From: Paraburkholderia ultramafica
GTDB taxonomy: Bacteria; Pseudomonadota; Gammaproteobacteria; Burkholderiales; Burkholderiaceae
NCBI RefSeq assembly: GCF_902859915.1
Contig: NZ_CADIKK010000003.1
Span: 248,001-312,000 of the forward strand
Length of the DNA stretch: 64,000 nt
Reading direction: 5' to 3'
The notes below the pieces were generated by a model, which had not been told where the DNA came from, did no database searches, and worked only from the letters and a program-made list of their open reading frames with translations. The position numbers were made by a program, and so were the translations under genes. The first letter of the stretch is position 1; each line of letters starts with the position of its first letter. Positions 34,519 through 43,121 of the stretch are shown here, one piece after another.

Positions 34519-34711
34519 GGCAACTCCCGTGTAACGGCGTCCCTTCAGCGATGACCGACCGCATACGACTCGCGACCGGCCGGAATCCATGGCTGAAAGT
34601 TACTCGCTTCGGCGTTGCCTGGGTTTCTTTTTGCGGGCGTTGCGCGTTTCCAATCATCCGGGATGCCGCCCGGCCGTCATCGTCATTGCGAGAACCAGCA
34701 ACTGTCCAGGA

Positions 34712-35482
34712 TCATTGCGCCGTGGTCCGCATGGCCCGATACTCGCGTCGCACGATATCCATCAACTCGGCGACCGACGTGCTGGCGGCCTCCCTTTGGT
34801 AAGTCACGCGGCCGCGCTGCATCAGCATGACGCGATCCGCAATATCAAGCGTCTGCGCGTAGTTGTGCATGATCATGATGATAGACAGCCCGCCCTTCTC
34901 CTTGAGCCGCAAGATCAGGTCGATGATCAGCCCGGCTTCGCGGGCGCCCATCGCCGCGAGCGGCTCGTCGAGCAGCAGAATCCTTGCATTCGAATTGACC
35001 GCGCGCGCGACGGCAATCGCCTGCCGCTGCCCACCGGATAGCTGCTCGACCGGCAGATCGACCGAAGGCACCTGCACGCCGATCTCTTCGAGACATTCGG
35101 CCGCGCGACTCCGCATGGCGCGGTTGTTCAACAGCCGCAACGGCCCCCGGCGGATGATCTCCCGATTCAGGAACATGTTGTGATAAATACTCAGTGAATT
35201 GGCCAGCGCCAGATCCTGATACACGCATTCAATGCCCAGCGAACGGGCGTGATCGACCGAGCGCAGCATCGTTTCCACGCCGTGCACAAAGAGCTTGCCG
35301 CTTGTCTGCTGATGAAAGCCGGTCAGAATCTTGATCAGCGTCGACTTTCCGGCACCGTTGTCGCCCAGTACGCCAAGTATTTCGCCGGGCCTGAGCGTCA
35401 GCGTCACACCGTCGAGTGCCGTGACCGCGCCGAAACGCTTGACAATGTCCTCGCCGCGCAGGACCTCCGCCAGCTCCGACAT
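34712..35482 (-). CDS. Sugar-type ABC importer, ATP-binding protein
   Basis: A 256-residue single-domain ATPase of the carbohydrate CUT2 class (FrcA type). It shows Walker A GDNGAGKST, the Q-loop VYQDLAL, signature LSGGQRQAIAVARA, Walker B ILLLDEP, and the H-switch IMHNYAQ. CUT2 ATPases such as RbsA have two fused ATPase halves; this one has a single half, as in fructose-importer FrcA. ATG 35482 overlaps the stop of the permease gene (TGATG). It is the last of binding protein-permease-ATPase. Confidence 0.9.
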   Translation of the reverse strand: MSELAEVLRGEDIVKRFGAVTALDGVTLTLRPGEILGVLGDNGAGKSTLIKILTGFHQQTSGKLFVHGVETMLRSVDHARSLGIECVYQDLALANSLSIYHNMFLNREIIRRGPLRLLNNRAMRSRAAECLEEIGVQVPSVDLPVEQLSGGQRQAIAVARAVNSNARILLLDEPLAAMGAREAGLIIDLILRLKEKGGLSIIMIMHNYAQTLDIADRVMLMQRGRVTYQREAASTSVAELMDIVRREYRAMRTTAQ

Positions 35483-36483
35483 CACAGCTCTCCCTTGCGC
35501 GCGAGACGGACGACGTGGATGTTGAAGATCATCGCCGCGAGGATCGCCGCGCCGAGAATCATGTTGAAGGTGAACGCGTTGATACCGATCAGCGTGAACC
35601 CGTCGCTAAGGATGCCCAGCACGGCCGCGCCTATCAGGCCGCCGATGATCGTGCCCGATCCGCCGGCCAGTGGCGTGCCACCGATCACTGCTGCGGCGAC
35701 AGCGAGGAACATGATCTGGTTGCCGCCTGCTTGCGGATCGATCGAGGTAATCCGGAAAGCCTCGAGGATCCCGGTGAAGCCCGCGAGCACCGCGGCGATG
35801 ATGAAGTTGCCGAGTTTCAGGCGTCTGACATGAATACCGGCTTCGCTCGCGCCCAGCGGGTTCGCGCCTCCTGCAATCGTATGCAGACCCCAGCGCGTAT
35901 GGCGGAGCAGGACGTGCATGACGGCGGCGATGGCGACCGCCCAGATGATCTCGCTGTAGCCCCATGCGCCCATGATTGCCGAAAATATCGTCCCTTCCGG
36001 CGGGGAAACCGGTGTGCCCCGTGAAATCGTCAGCGTGAAGCCGTTGACGAAAAATAGCGTACCGAGCGTGGTGACAAACGATGGGATGCGCAGGTACACC
36101 GTCACCGCGCCGTTGACCAGCCCGACTACGGCTGCCGCGAGCAGCCCGGCCAGCACGGCGACCCAGACAGGCAGACCGGCTTCGTTGGCGAAGTACATGA
36201 CGAAAGGTGCAAACGCGAAGACCATCCCGGCGGAGAGATCGATCTCTCCGCCGATCATCAACATGATTTCGCCGAACGCAATGATCGCCACCGGCGCGAT
36301 GAACTGCGACAGGTTTTCGAGGCTCGCGCCGGTCAGCAAAAAGTCACGATTGGCGGTTTCGAAATAGGCACAGAGAATCAGCGCAACCGCGAGGATGCGA
36401 ATCTCGCTGGAACCCCAGACCGGCCTCGACCAGAGCCGCCGGCGTTCGCGAGGTTTCGAAGTTGCCGTCACAGAAGACGTCAC
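35482..36483 (-). CDS. Sugar-type ABC importer, permease
   Basis: A 333-residue CUT2 permease (RbsC/FrcC family) with 8-10 predicted membrane helices. Family segments include FGEIMLMIGGEIDLSAGMVF, LGTLFFVNGFTLTISRG and VIGGTPLAGGSGTIIGGLIG. It starts at GTG 36483 overlapping the stop of the binding-protein gene (GTGA). Transport substrate unknown. Confidence 0.9.
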   Translation of the reverse strand: MTSSVTATSKPRERRRLWSRPVWGSSEIRILAVALILCAYFETANRDFLLTGASLENLSQFIAPVAIIAFGEIMLMIGGEIDLSAGMVFAFAPFVMYFANEAGLPVWVAVLAGLLAAAVVGLVNGAVTVYLRIPSFVTTLGTLFFVNGFTLTISRGTPVSPPEGTIFSAIMGAWGYSEIIWAVAIAAVMHVLLRHTRWGLHTIAGGANPLGASEAGIHVRRLKLGNFIIAAVLAGFTGILEAFRITSIDPQAGGNQIMFLAVAAAVIGGTPLAGGSGTIIGGLIGAAVLGILSDGFTLIGINAFTFNMILGAAILAAMIFNIHVVRLARKGEL

Positions 36484-37559
36484 CCTCTGATCGCACCCGT
36501 GCGCGGCACGATCTGCGGCTTGGTGCTCTTGCCTTCATAGCGTGTCGACGTGTTCAGGTAGGGCTCAACCGTGTCTTTAGTGACGAACTTCAGGCCCGTG
36601 TTGACATTGGCCGGCCCAACGAGCCCACCGGACGAGAGGAACACGAATGCCTGAACCACGGTATAAAAGCCTTGCACGTAAGGCTGCTGATCGATCGTAA
36701 AGTCCAGAAAGCCCTCGTGGATCAGTTGGACCGTGCGTGGCAACAGATCGAAACCGCCGCCGTGCACGCCCTTGGCCGGCAGGTTCGACGCTTTCATCAC
36801 CTCGGCAACGCCCTGGGTGCTGCCCGCGTCGACCGCGAACATACCCTTGAGGTCCTGGTGACCCAGGTAGAACGACTTGATTTTCGAGAGCTCCTCGTTG
36901 ACCGTCGCGCCGGTCGCGATGGTCTGCACGTCGATCTTCTTGCCGGACTTCTTGATCGCGGCGACCGCGCCATCGAGCCGCGGCTGAATGTTGAGCTGCC
37001 CCGGCGTCGCAATGAAGATCGCGACCATGCCGCTATCGATCAGACTGACGATACGCTCACCCATCTGATACCCGGATAGATACAGATCCTGGCCAATATA
37101 GGCGAGGCGCGGACTGGACGTGCCCTGGGGCGCATCGGCGTTATAGGCGAAGACCGGAATGCCTGCGTCGAGCGCGGCCTGGATCGGCTTGTCGAACGCC
37201 TTCGGATCGACGATCGGCACGGCGATGGCGTCGGCTTTACCGGCGATCGCCGCGTTGACCGCATTCACCATCTGCGCAATGTCGGCATTGGCCGAGCCGG
37301 TCCATTGAAAGTCCATCCCGAGCAAAGCCGTGGAGTCCTCAATGCCATATTGCGTCGGCACGAAGAACGGATTCGTCGTGACATGGTTGACGAATACGAT
37401 CTTCCAGCGCTTGTGTTCCGGGAACGGTCCCGCTTGCGCAGCCTGGGCCGGAGTCAGTGCTCCGCCAAGCAAGGCCAGCGCCGTACCGAGGCCCGCGCCT
37501 TGCAGCAATCCGCGGCGCGTGAGTTGCACCTCCCCGTTGCCTTCCTGCTGTTCCGCCAT
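36480..37559 (-). CDS. Sugar-type ABC importer, periplasmic binding protein
   Basis: A 359-residue periplasmic-binding protein of the ribose/xylose type. The N-terminus has a twin-arginine signal (LTRRGLLQGAGLGTALALLG, then AQAAQAG). The mature part shows the type I fold pattern WKIVFVNHVTTNPFF, DAIAVPIVDPKAF, FAYNADAP and YIGQDLYLSGYQMG. ATG 37559 is chosen as it gives a proper leader. It is first of three genes, preceded by two FadR-type operators and the GntR gene, which points to ligand-controlled expression. Confidence 0.9.
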   Translation of the reverse strand: MAEQQEGNGEVQLTRRGLLQGAGLGTALALLGGALTPAQAAQAGPFPEHKRWKIVFVNHVTTNPFFVPTQYGIEDSTALLGMDFQWTGSANADIAQMVNAVNAAIAGKADAIAVPIVDPKAFDKPIQAALDAGIPVFAYNADAPQGTSSPRLAYIGQDLYLSGYQMGERIVSLIDSGMVAIFIATPGQLNIQPRLDGAVAAIKKSGKKIDVQTIATGATVNEELSKIKSFYLGHQDLKGMFAVDAGSTQGVAEVMKASNLPAKGVHGGGFDLLPRTVQLIHEGFLDFTIDQQPYVQGFYTVVQAFVFLSSGGLVGPANVNTGLKFVTKDTVEPYLNTSTRYEGKSTKPQIVPRTGAIRG

Positions 37560-37747
37560 GTCAGTCTCCAGTCTTTCAGTTATTGAATAACTCACTGCTC
37601 ACTGTGCATGACGGCGCAGGCCTGGCAAGCGCCGGTGCCGGGCCCCACCACACCTCACAATACGCGTGTGCATGCGCGTGCGCCTGACGACCCTGAGAAA
37701 AATCCTATATCACGCGTTTTTACCCTCAATCGATGTATACCCTTAAC

Positions 37748-37758
37748 TAGTCCGACTA
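37748..37758. promoter_or_regulatory. FadR-type GntR operator, proximal copy
   Basis: TAGTC-C-GACTA is a perfect palindrome and an exact match to TNGTNNNACNA, the consensus for FadR-subfamily GntR repressors. It lies about 190 bases before the binding-protein start. Confidence 0.65.
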
Positions 37759-37853
37759 TTTGACAGGCACTCGCACACCGCTCGCGGAGGCGCACTTGAT
37801 CCGGACAACGGCTTGATGTCGCGGGTAAGGATCGGCGCGGCAGGTCGCGTCAA

Positions 37854-37864
37854 TAGTATGACTA
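37854..37864. promoter_or_regulatory. FadR-type GntR operator, distal copy
   Basis: TAGTATGACTA also matches TNGTNNNACNA and shares nine of eleven bases with the copy at 37748. The two are 106 bases (about ten helical turns) apart, which would permit looping. Confidence 0.6.
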
Positions 37865-38007
37865 TCGGCCTGCGCTTTGAATCGCAGTTGCAAACCGCGA
37901 TGTGCCGGCGATCGCCGTCTGTGACCGCCCCATGCACAACCGCAAGCAACATCGCCGCGATATTCGCACTAAAGGAATCGGCGCTGCGGTCGCTCTCTTC
38001 GGACGGG

Positions 38008-38736
38008 TCATGCGGGGTGGTGGCTGCCGACTTCCAGAATGCTCTCGGCATCCGCACGCGCGTTTTCGAGTTGAACCAGGCTTGCATGCCGCGCGCCTAA
38101 CGGGTCACGATTCTGGATAGCGGTGAGGATCGCCTTGTGCCGCGGCAATGACAGAGCGTGCGTGTCGGGATGACGGCTCGTCAGTCTGATCGATTCCGAC
38201 AGCGCGAGCGACAACATGTTGCCGATGTACGCCAGCATGTCGTTATGGGTAGCCATCATGATCGCGCGGTGAAACTCCAGATCGGGATCCAGCAGCGCAC
38301 TCGCGGTTTCCGCGTGTTCCATCCGGTCATAGGCCGAGGCGATGCGCGCAAGGTCGTCGCTGGTCGCGGCGGTGGCGGCGAGCGCCGCCGCCGCGGGCTC
38401 GATGATGCGGCGCACGGTCAGCAGCGAACTGAAGAACTCGCCTTCCGGCACGCAGTTGATGGTCCAGTACAGGACATCCGGGTCGAGCATATGCCAGTCC
38501 GCGCACGGCTTCACGACACTGCCTACACGCGGTTTCGATACGACCAGCCCCTTCGCCACCAGCACGCGGGTCGCCTCGCGCAACACCGGGCGGCTGACGC
38601 CATAGCTCTCGCACAGCACGGCTTCCGCCGGCAACCGCTGGCCTGGCTGCAGCTTGCCGCTGACGATGCCCATGCCGAGCTCTTGCACGATGCGGCCATG
38701 CAGGCTCTTGCGCTGTTGCAGATGACGATAGTCCAT
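38008..38736 (-). CDS. GntR-family regulator, FadR/FCD subfamily
   Basis: A 242-residue repressor. The winged helix (VSGKLQPGQRLPAEAVLCES, then YGVSRPVLREATRVLVAKG) precedes a helical FCD domain with metal/ligand His and Asp residues (DPDLEFHRAIMMATHND). FCD regulators commonly sense sugar acids or organic acids. It lies upstream of the ABC importer on the same strand; the gap of 448 bases holds two exact FadR-type sites. Confidence 0.88.
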   Translation of the reverse strand: MDYRHLQQRKSLHGRIVQELGMGIVSGKLQPGQRLPAEAVLCESYGVSRPVLREATRVLVAKGLVVSKPRVGSVVKPCADWHMLDPDVLYWTINCVPEGEFFSSLLTVRRIIEPAAAALAATAATSDDLARIASAYDRMEHAETASALLDPDLEFHRAIMMATHNDMLAYIGNMLSLALSESIRLTSRHPDTHALSLPRHKAILTAIQNRDPLGARHASLVQLENARADAESILEVGSHHPA

Positions 38737-39034
38737 GCTCAGAGGTCGCGGTCGTGCACCGTTGGTTCTGCTCCGATCTATTCAGCGTTCGAGCCGGCAC
38801 ATACTCCGTTGCCGACCCGGATAGGGTTCGCTGTATGGAGAGCCGATGCGTGTTCAAGCATAGCACGCGATAATGGCGTACGCGGTGACGTCCAGGGTAG
38901 CGCCGCAGCGCAGGCTTTTTCGAGCTGGGGCCGAGCCGGTGTTTGATCCGGCGGGAGTGTGATGCCTGGGTGCCACCGTGTCGACAGCATGATTGTCTTT
39001 ATAAAAATGACGATTTGTCATGAATTGCAGTTGA
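38737..39034. other. Intergenic region before the gene-fragment cluster
   Basis: About 300 bases upstream of the GntR gene. No gene seen. A small symmetric sequence ATGAC-GATTT-GTCAT lies at 39007-39021, just before the deletion scar begins. Confidence 0.4.
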
Positions 39035-39049
39035 CCTGCTTGCAGACGG

Positions 39050-39670
39050 ATGAAATCGATCGATGACGAAACCGCCACCGCGATCACCAGTTTCATGACC
39101 AGCGACGACGCGTTCTGCCGCTCGCTCGGCAACGGCCACAGCCTCGCGGTGCTGGTGCCGGAACTCGTCGATCTGGACCGCGACGACGGCGCGCCGATTC
39201 CCGAACGCTTCGAGGGGCTTGCCGCGTCGCTCGCCAAAGATCACACGCCGGACCAGGTGCGCCGCATCGTGCGCTCGCTGATGGGCGTCGGCTTCAATCT
39301 GAATCTGTTTCCGAACCTCGCGTTGTCGATGGCGTTTTTCCGCGTCCTGCGGCCCATTTCCGCGAATGAGACCGAAATCCGTCACGTCGCGCTCGCGATG
39401 GACGGCGGTCCCGAAGAAGCGAACCGCGTGCGTCTGCGCATTCACGAACACTTCCAGGGCCCGTTCGGTTTCGGCAGCCCCGACGACGCCGAAGCCTGGG
39501 AGCGCGTGCAGCGCGGCTCGCACGCCGGCCCCGATCTGCCGATCCTCGTGAACCGCGGCCTGAATCGCGAGAGCACCGCGCCGAACGGCGAGAAGACCGC
39601 CCACGCCACCGACGAAACCGGCATGCGTGAAGCGTACGCGCAATGGCGCACGATGATGGAGCAAGCATGA
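39050..39670 (+). pseudogene. Ring-hydroxylating dioxygenase alpha subunit, C-terminal part
   Basis: A 206-residue open frame that corresponds to the C-terminal half of a Rieske oxygenase large subunit: LRIHEHFQGPFGFGSPDDAE, ERVQRGSHAGPDLPILVNRG and the final REAYAQWRTMMEQA. The N-terminal Rieske [2Fe-2S] domain and the catalytic His pair, about 220 residues, are missing, and an in-frame stop lies 15 bases upstream of the ATG. The substrate of the intact enzyme is unknown; the class covers anthranilate, benzoate and salicylate types. It overlaps the start of the beta subunit fragment (ATGA). Confidence 0.7.
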
Positions 39671-39736
39671 TGGACGACCGCAACACACTGTTCTCTCAGA
39701 AGACCTTTGCCGACGCGATCGAACTCATCTGCGTTG
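39667..39736 (+). pseudogene. Ring-hydroxylating dioxygenase beta subunit, N-terminal stub
   Basis: The frame starts MMDDRNTLFSQKTFADAIEL, like the helical start of Rieske oxygenase small subunits, and ends after about 23 residues, where an unrelated sequence takes over. The overlap with the alpha subunit stop shows the two belonged to one operon. Confidence 0.55.
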
Positions 39737-39859
39737 AGTTTGCCACTGCCGATCGAGGGTTCACCGCTGAAGGCGGGTTTGCAGATCATCGGACGCAAGG
39801 GGCAGGACGAACAGGTGTGCGCGATCGCGGCGCGCTTCGAAGCCGCCCTCGCCGCTTAG
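39734..39859 (+). pseudogene. Amidase, C-terminal stub
   Basis: In another frame from 39734 the DNA reads LSLPLPIEGSPLKAGLQIIG, RKGQDEQVCAIAARFEAALA to TAG: the last 41 residues of an amidase-signature protein (LPxGLQIIGRxGxD...FE). It abuts the beta-subunit stub without a gap. Confidence 0.6.
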
Positions 39860-39955
39860 ACAAGCTTGGGTCTTTGGCAACATCGGGCAACCCCAGGCAA
39901 CGCATGCAGCCGCGTCCGTAGCGGCCGCTTGCCGCTTTCTCACGGAGTTGAAGTC

Positions 39956-40300
39956 ATGCAGAAAAGAGTCGTACTCGTCACCGGCGCGGCGCGCGGCCTG
40001 GGCGCTGCGATTGCCGCGCGCTTTCATGCGGCGGGTTACGCGGTCGCCATCGGCGACATCGCGTTCGATGCCGCGCAAGCGCTCGCGCGCGATCTGAGCG
40101 CCGACGGGTCCAGCGCATTCGCGCTGAATCTCGACGTCACCGCGAAAACCGCGTTCGAAACCGCACGCGATGCGATCCTTAAGCGTTGGGGGCGCGTGGA
40201 CGCGCTGGTCAACAACGCGGGCGCATCCAAAGTCATACCCGTGATGGAGATTACCGCCGAGCAGTTCGATCAGGTCATCAATGTCAATCTGCGCAGCATT
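39956..40300 (+). pseudogene. Short-chain dehydrogenase, N-terminal part
   Basis: ATG 39956, with CGGAG upstream, starts an SDR (MQKRVVLVTGAARGLGAAIA, later VDALVNNAGASKVIPVMEIT) that follows the family to residue about 115 (VINVNLRSI). The Ser-Tyr-Lys catalytic half is missing. The frame runs on into antisense response-regulator sequence. Confidence 0.75.
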
Positions 40301-40557
40301 TCGCGGGCGGTCAGCGACTCGATCCGCTTGCGCAGCTCGCGCTGCTTCTGGCCGGCAACATGCCGTTGCGCGGCGAGCTTCAACGCACGCTGCACGCGAT
40401 CGAGCATCTGCTGCGAGTTATACGGCTTCTCGACAAAATCGATCGCGCCGTTCTGCAATGCACGCACGGACATCGGAATATCGCCGTGTCCGCTGACGAA
40501 AAGGATCGGCAAGGTTGCGCCACGCTGGTTCAATTCCGCTTGCGCGATGCGCTCGCG
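40300..40557 (-). pseudogene. FixJ-type response regulator, internal fragment
   Basis: On the minus strand about 86 residues of a LuxR/FixJ-family response regulator remain: the end of the receiver (GATLPILFVSGHGDIPMSVR, ALQNGAIDFVEKP with the conserved Lys) and the linker into the helix-turn-helix (RKRIESLTARE). The phospho-acceptor Asp and the DNA-binding domain are missing. Both ends coincide with the flanking fragments. Confidence 0.7.
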
Positions 40558-40560
40558 AGT

Positions 40561-40710
40561 CTGCAAGGCGAGATCGTCGATCTGAAGGAAGTCGGCTCGC
40601 ACTCGGTGATGTTCGTGAAGACCACCCACATCGGCGTGCGTACCGATGGCGATGAGCTGATCTACTTCGACCGCAATTTCCATCGCATCAAGCGGGTCGC
40701 GTCGTGCTGA
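40561..40710 (+). pseudogene. Flavin reductase, C-terminal stub
   Basis: Forty-nine residues (LQGEIVDLKEVGSHSVMFVK, then GDELIYFDRNFHRIKRV) match the end of the NAD(P)H:FMN reductase (HpaC-like) family, where HSVF..V and LIYFDRxFHRL are typical. It directly abuts the response-regulator fragment. Confidence 0.6.
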
Positions 40711-40765
40711 ACGCGGGGAATGAGCAACCGGGCCCCTCGGCGCAAATTCCGTCAAACGCCCCGCA

Positions 40766-41683
40766 TTAACGCTCCTTCTGCATCTGAAGCCAGCTATACC
40801 ACGCGTCCATCCCTTCCCCGCTTTGCGCCGATACCTGGAGGATCCGCATCTGGGGATTGACAAGCTTCGCGTAGCCGATGCACCGATCGACGTCGAACCG
40901 CAAATAGGGCAGCAAGTCGATCTTGTTCAGCAACAACAAAGAGCAAGCCCTGAACATATGTGGATACTTGATCGGCTTGTCCTCGCCCTCGGTCACCGAC
41001 AGAATCAGCACCTTGGCCGCTTCACCGAGATCGAATAGCGCCGGACACACCAGGTTGCCGACGTTCTCGATCATCACCACCGAATGCAGCGGCGGATCGA
41101 GTTGCGTCAGCGCCCGCGACGCCATCTCCGCGTCCAGATGACATCCGGTGCCGGTATTGATCTGCACCACCCGCGCGCCGGTCGCGCGAATTCGCTCGGC
41201 GTCGTTGAGCGTGGCCTGATCGCCTTCGATCACCGTCAGCGGCAACGTCTCGCCCAGATCGCGGATCGTGCGTTCGAGCAACGTGGTCTTGCCCGCGCCT
41301 GGCGAACTCATCAGGTTCAGCGCGAGGATCGAGCGGCCGGCCAGCCAGCCGCGATTGCGTTCGGCCAGTAGCTGGTTTTTTGCGAGGATGTCCCGTTCCA
41401 ATGTGATCGACGTGCCTGATGTTTCGTGGCCGCTGTCGTGGCGATGGTCATGTCCGTGGTCGTGCTGGTGCGCGTGATCGGCTGCATGCAAGTGCGAGTG
41501 CGGATGCGAATGGCCATGCGAGTGCGTGTGAAAATGCGCGTGGTCGTGCGCATGCTCAGCCACTCGCCGATACGCGGTCTCCCGCGAGCCCACTGCTCCC
41601 GCGTCCTGCGACTGCCCCTCCTGCGCATCCGGATCGACCACCGCCGCGCTCCGCTTATTCCCGCATCCGCATGTCGTGCACAT
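40766..41683 (-). CDS. hypB: Hydrogenase nickel incorporation GTPase
   Basis: A 305-residue HypB. The N-terminal MCTTCGCG is the high-affinity nickel site (CxxCGC). Residues about 43-85 are a His/Asp-rich nickel-storage region ([18 protein letters not shown]). The GTPase has Walker [10 protein letters not shown] and NKIDLLPY. It delivers Ni(II) to the HypA/large-subunit complex. ATG 41683 overlaps the hypA stop (TGATG). Last gene of the hydrogenase locus. Confidence 0.95.
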   Translation of the reverse strand: MCTTCGCGNKRSAAVVDPDAQEGQSQDAGAVGSRETAYRRVAEHAHDHAHFHTHSHGHSHPHSHLHAADHAHQHDHGHDHRHDSGHETSGTSITLERDILAKNQLLAERNRGWLAGRSILALNLMSSPGAGKTTLLERTIRDLGETLPLTVIEGDQATLNDAERIRATGARVVQINTGTGCHLDAEMASRALTQLDPPLHSVVMIENVGNLVCPALFDLGEAAKVLILSVTEGEDKPIKYPHMFRACSLLLLNKIDLLPYLRFDVDRCIGYAKLVNPQMRILQVSAQSGEGMDAWYSWLQMQKER

Positions 41684-42012
41684 CACCCCACCTCCATCTG
41701 CCGGATCTTCAACTGCTGCCCGGAAATCAGTTCGAGATTCTCGCTGCCGCAAGCGCATTGCCCGAACGGCACCGCGACGTCGAGCGTCGCGCCGCAAGCG
41801 AGGCAGCGTGCCTGCCCGGGCATCTCGACGATCTCCAGCGCCGCGCCCTCCACGACCGTATCCTTCGCGCACACGTCGAAGCAGAAACGGATCGCCTCCG
41901 GCATCACCGCCGACAACTGGCCGATCTCCAGCGTCACGCGTCGCACGCGCGCGCCGTGCGCCTGCTCCGCGCAAATCTCGACGACGCTATTGGCAATACT
42001 CAGCTCATGCAT
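41683..42012 (-). CDS. hypA: Hydrogenase nickel incorporation protein
   Basis: A 109-residue HypA with the nickel ligand His2 in [12 protein letters not shown] and a zinc site made of two CxxC-like pairs (CLACGATL and CACGSENL). It acts with HypB to insert nickel into the large subunit. It lies 20 bases after hypE and overlaps hypB. Confidence 0.95.
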   Translation of the reverse strand: MHELSIANSVVEICAEQAHGARVRRVTLEIGQLSAVMPEAIRFCFDVCAKDTVVEGAALEIVEMPGQARCLACGATLDVAVPFGQCACGSENLELISGQQLKIRQMEVG

Positions 42013-42032
42013 CGCGCGCCTCTGTCGTCCAC

Positions 42033-43121
42033 CTAGCAGATCCGTGGCAATTGCTCGCCCACCAGCATATCGACGATGCGCTCGCCGCCGAACACCGTCT
42101 GCATCACCACGAGCCCGCCAGCGTCGCCCGGTTCGACCGTGCCGATCGCCGCCGCCTCGCGTCCCGCCGGATGCGCGCGCATCACCGCGAGCACGCGTTC
42201 GGCGGCGTCGGCGGGCACGACGGCCACCAGCTTGCCCTCATTGGCCAGATACAGCGGATCGAGGCCGAGAATCTCGCACGCGCCCTGCACCTGCTCGCGC
42301 AACGGCAGCGCCGCTTCGCGCAGCCGTATCGTCACGTTCGAACTCTGCGCGAACTCGTTGAGCACGGTCGCGACGCCGCCGCGCGTCGCATCGCGCAGAC
42401 AGTGAATCCGCGGACACGCGTCGAGCATCGCGGCGATCAGGCCGTTGAGCGGACCGCAATCGCTCTCGATATCGGCTTCGAGTGCAAGCTGCTGACGTGC
42501 GACCAGAATCGCCGCGCCGTGATCGCCGAGATAGCCGTTCACGATCACCACGTCGCCAGCACGCGCGTTGCGCGCCGCAATCGCAACGCCGCTGCGCACC
42601 ACGCCGATGCCGGCGGTGTTGATGAACAGCTTGTCGGCACAGCCGCGCTCCACCACCTTGGTGTCACCAGTGACGATCGCAACGCCGGCTTCGCGCGCGA
42701 TCCGCTGCATACTCGCCGCGACGCGTCGCAAGAGGTCGACCGCCAGCCCCTCCTCGATCACCACCGCGCACGACAGATACAGCGGCGTCGCCCCGCAAAC
42801 GGCCAGATCGTTGACCGTACCCGACACCGCCAGCGTGCCGATGTCGCCGCCGGGAAAGAACAGCGGGTCGACCACATAGCTGTCGGTGGTAAAAGCCAGA
42901 CGGTCGCCGTGCGCGGCAAGATCGGCGAGCCCGAACACGGCCTGATCTTCGAGCGCTGCGAGCGTGGGGTTGTCGAAGGCCGGGACGAACACGTCTTCGA
43001 TCAGATCGCGCATCGCCCGGCCGCCGCTGCCGTGCGCGAGATTGACTGAAGCATCGCGCACGCGGCCCACGCGTGGCGGCACACCGGGTTCTTCGATCGG
43101 AGAGGGAGCGCGGTCGTTCAT
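42033..43121 (-). CDS. hypE: Carbamoyl dehydratase
   Basis: A 362-residue HypE of the PurM fold. NLAHGSGGRAM and VTGDTKVVE are family motifs, and the C-terminal PRIC carries the Cys on which the carbamoyl group from HypF is dehydrated to cyanide for the Fe(CN)2CO centre. ATG 43121 overlaps the hypD stop by four bases. Confidence 0.95.
   Translation of the reverse strand: MNDRAPSPIEEPGVPPRVGRVRDASVNLAHGSGGRAMRDLIEDVFVPAFDNPTLAALEDQAVFGLADLAAHGDRLAFTTDSYVVDPLFFPGGDIGTLAVSGTVNDLAVCGATPLYLSCAVVIEEGLAVDLLRRVAASMQRIAREAGVAIVTGDTKVVERGCADKLFINTAGIGVVRSGVAIAARNARAGDVVIVNGYLGDHGAAILVARQQLALEADIESDCGPLNGLIAAMLDACPRIHCLRDATRGGVATVLNEFAQSSNVTIRLREAALPLREQVQGACEILGLDPLYLANEGKLVAVVPADAAERVLAVMRAHPAGREAAAIGTVEPGDAGGLVVMQTVFGGERIVDMLVGEQLPRIC

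Noticed and set aside
37743..38087. 114-residue minus-strand frame between the GntR and binding-protein genes
   Set aside because: It spans both operator palindromes, overlaps the end of the GntR gene and has no protein-like pattern.
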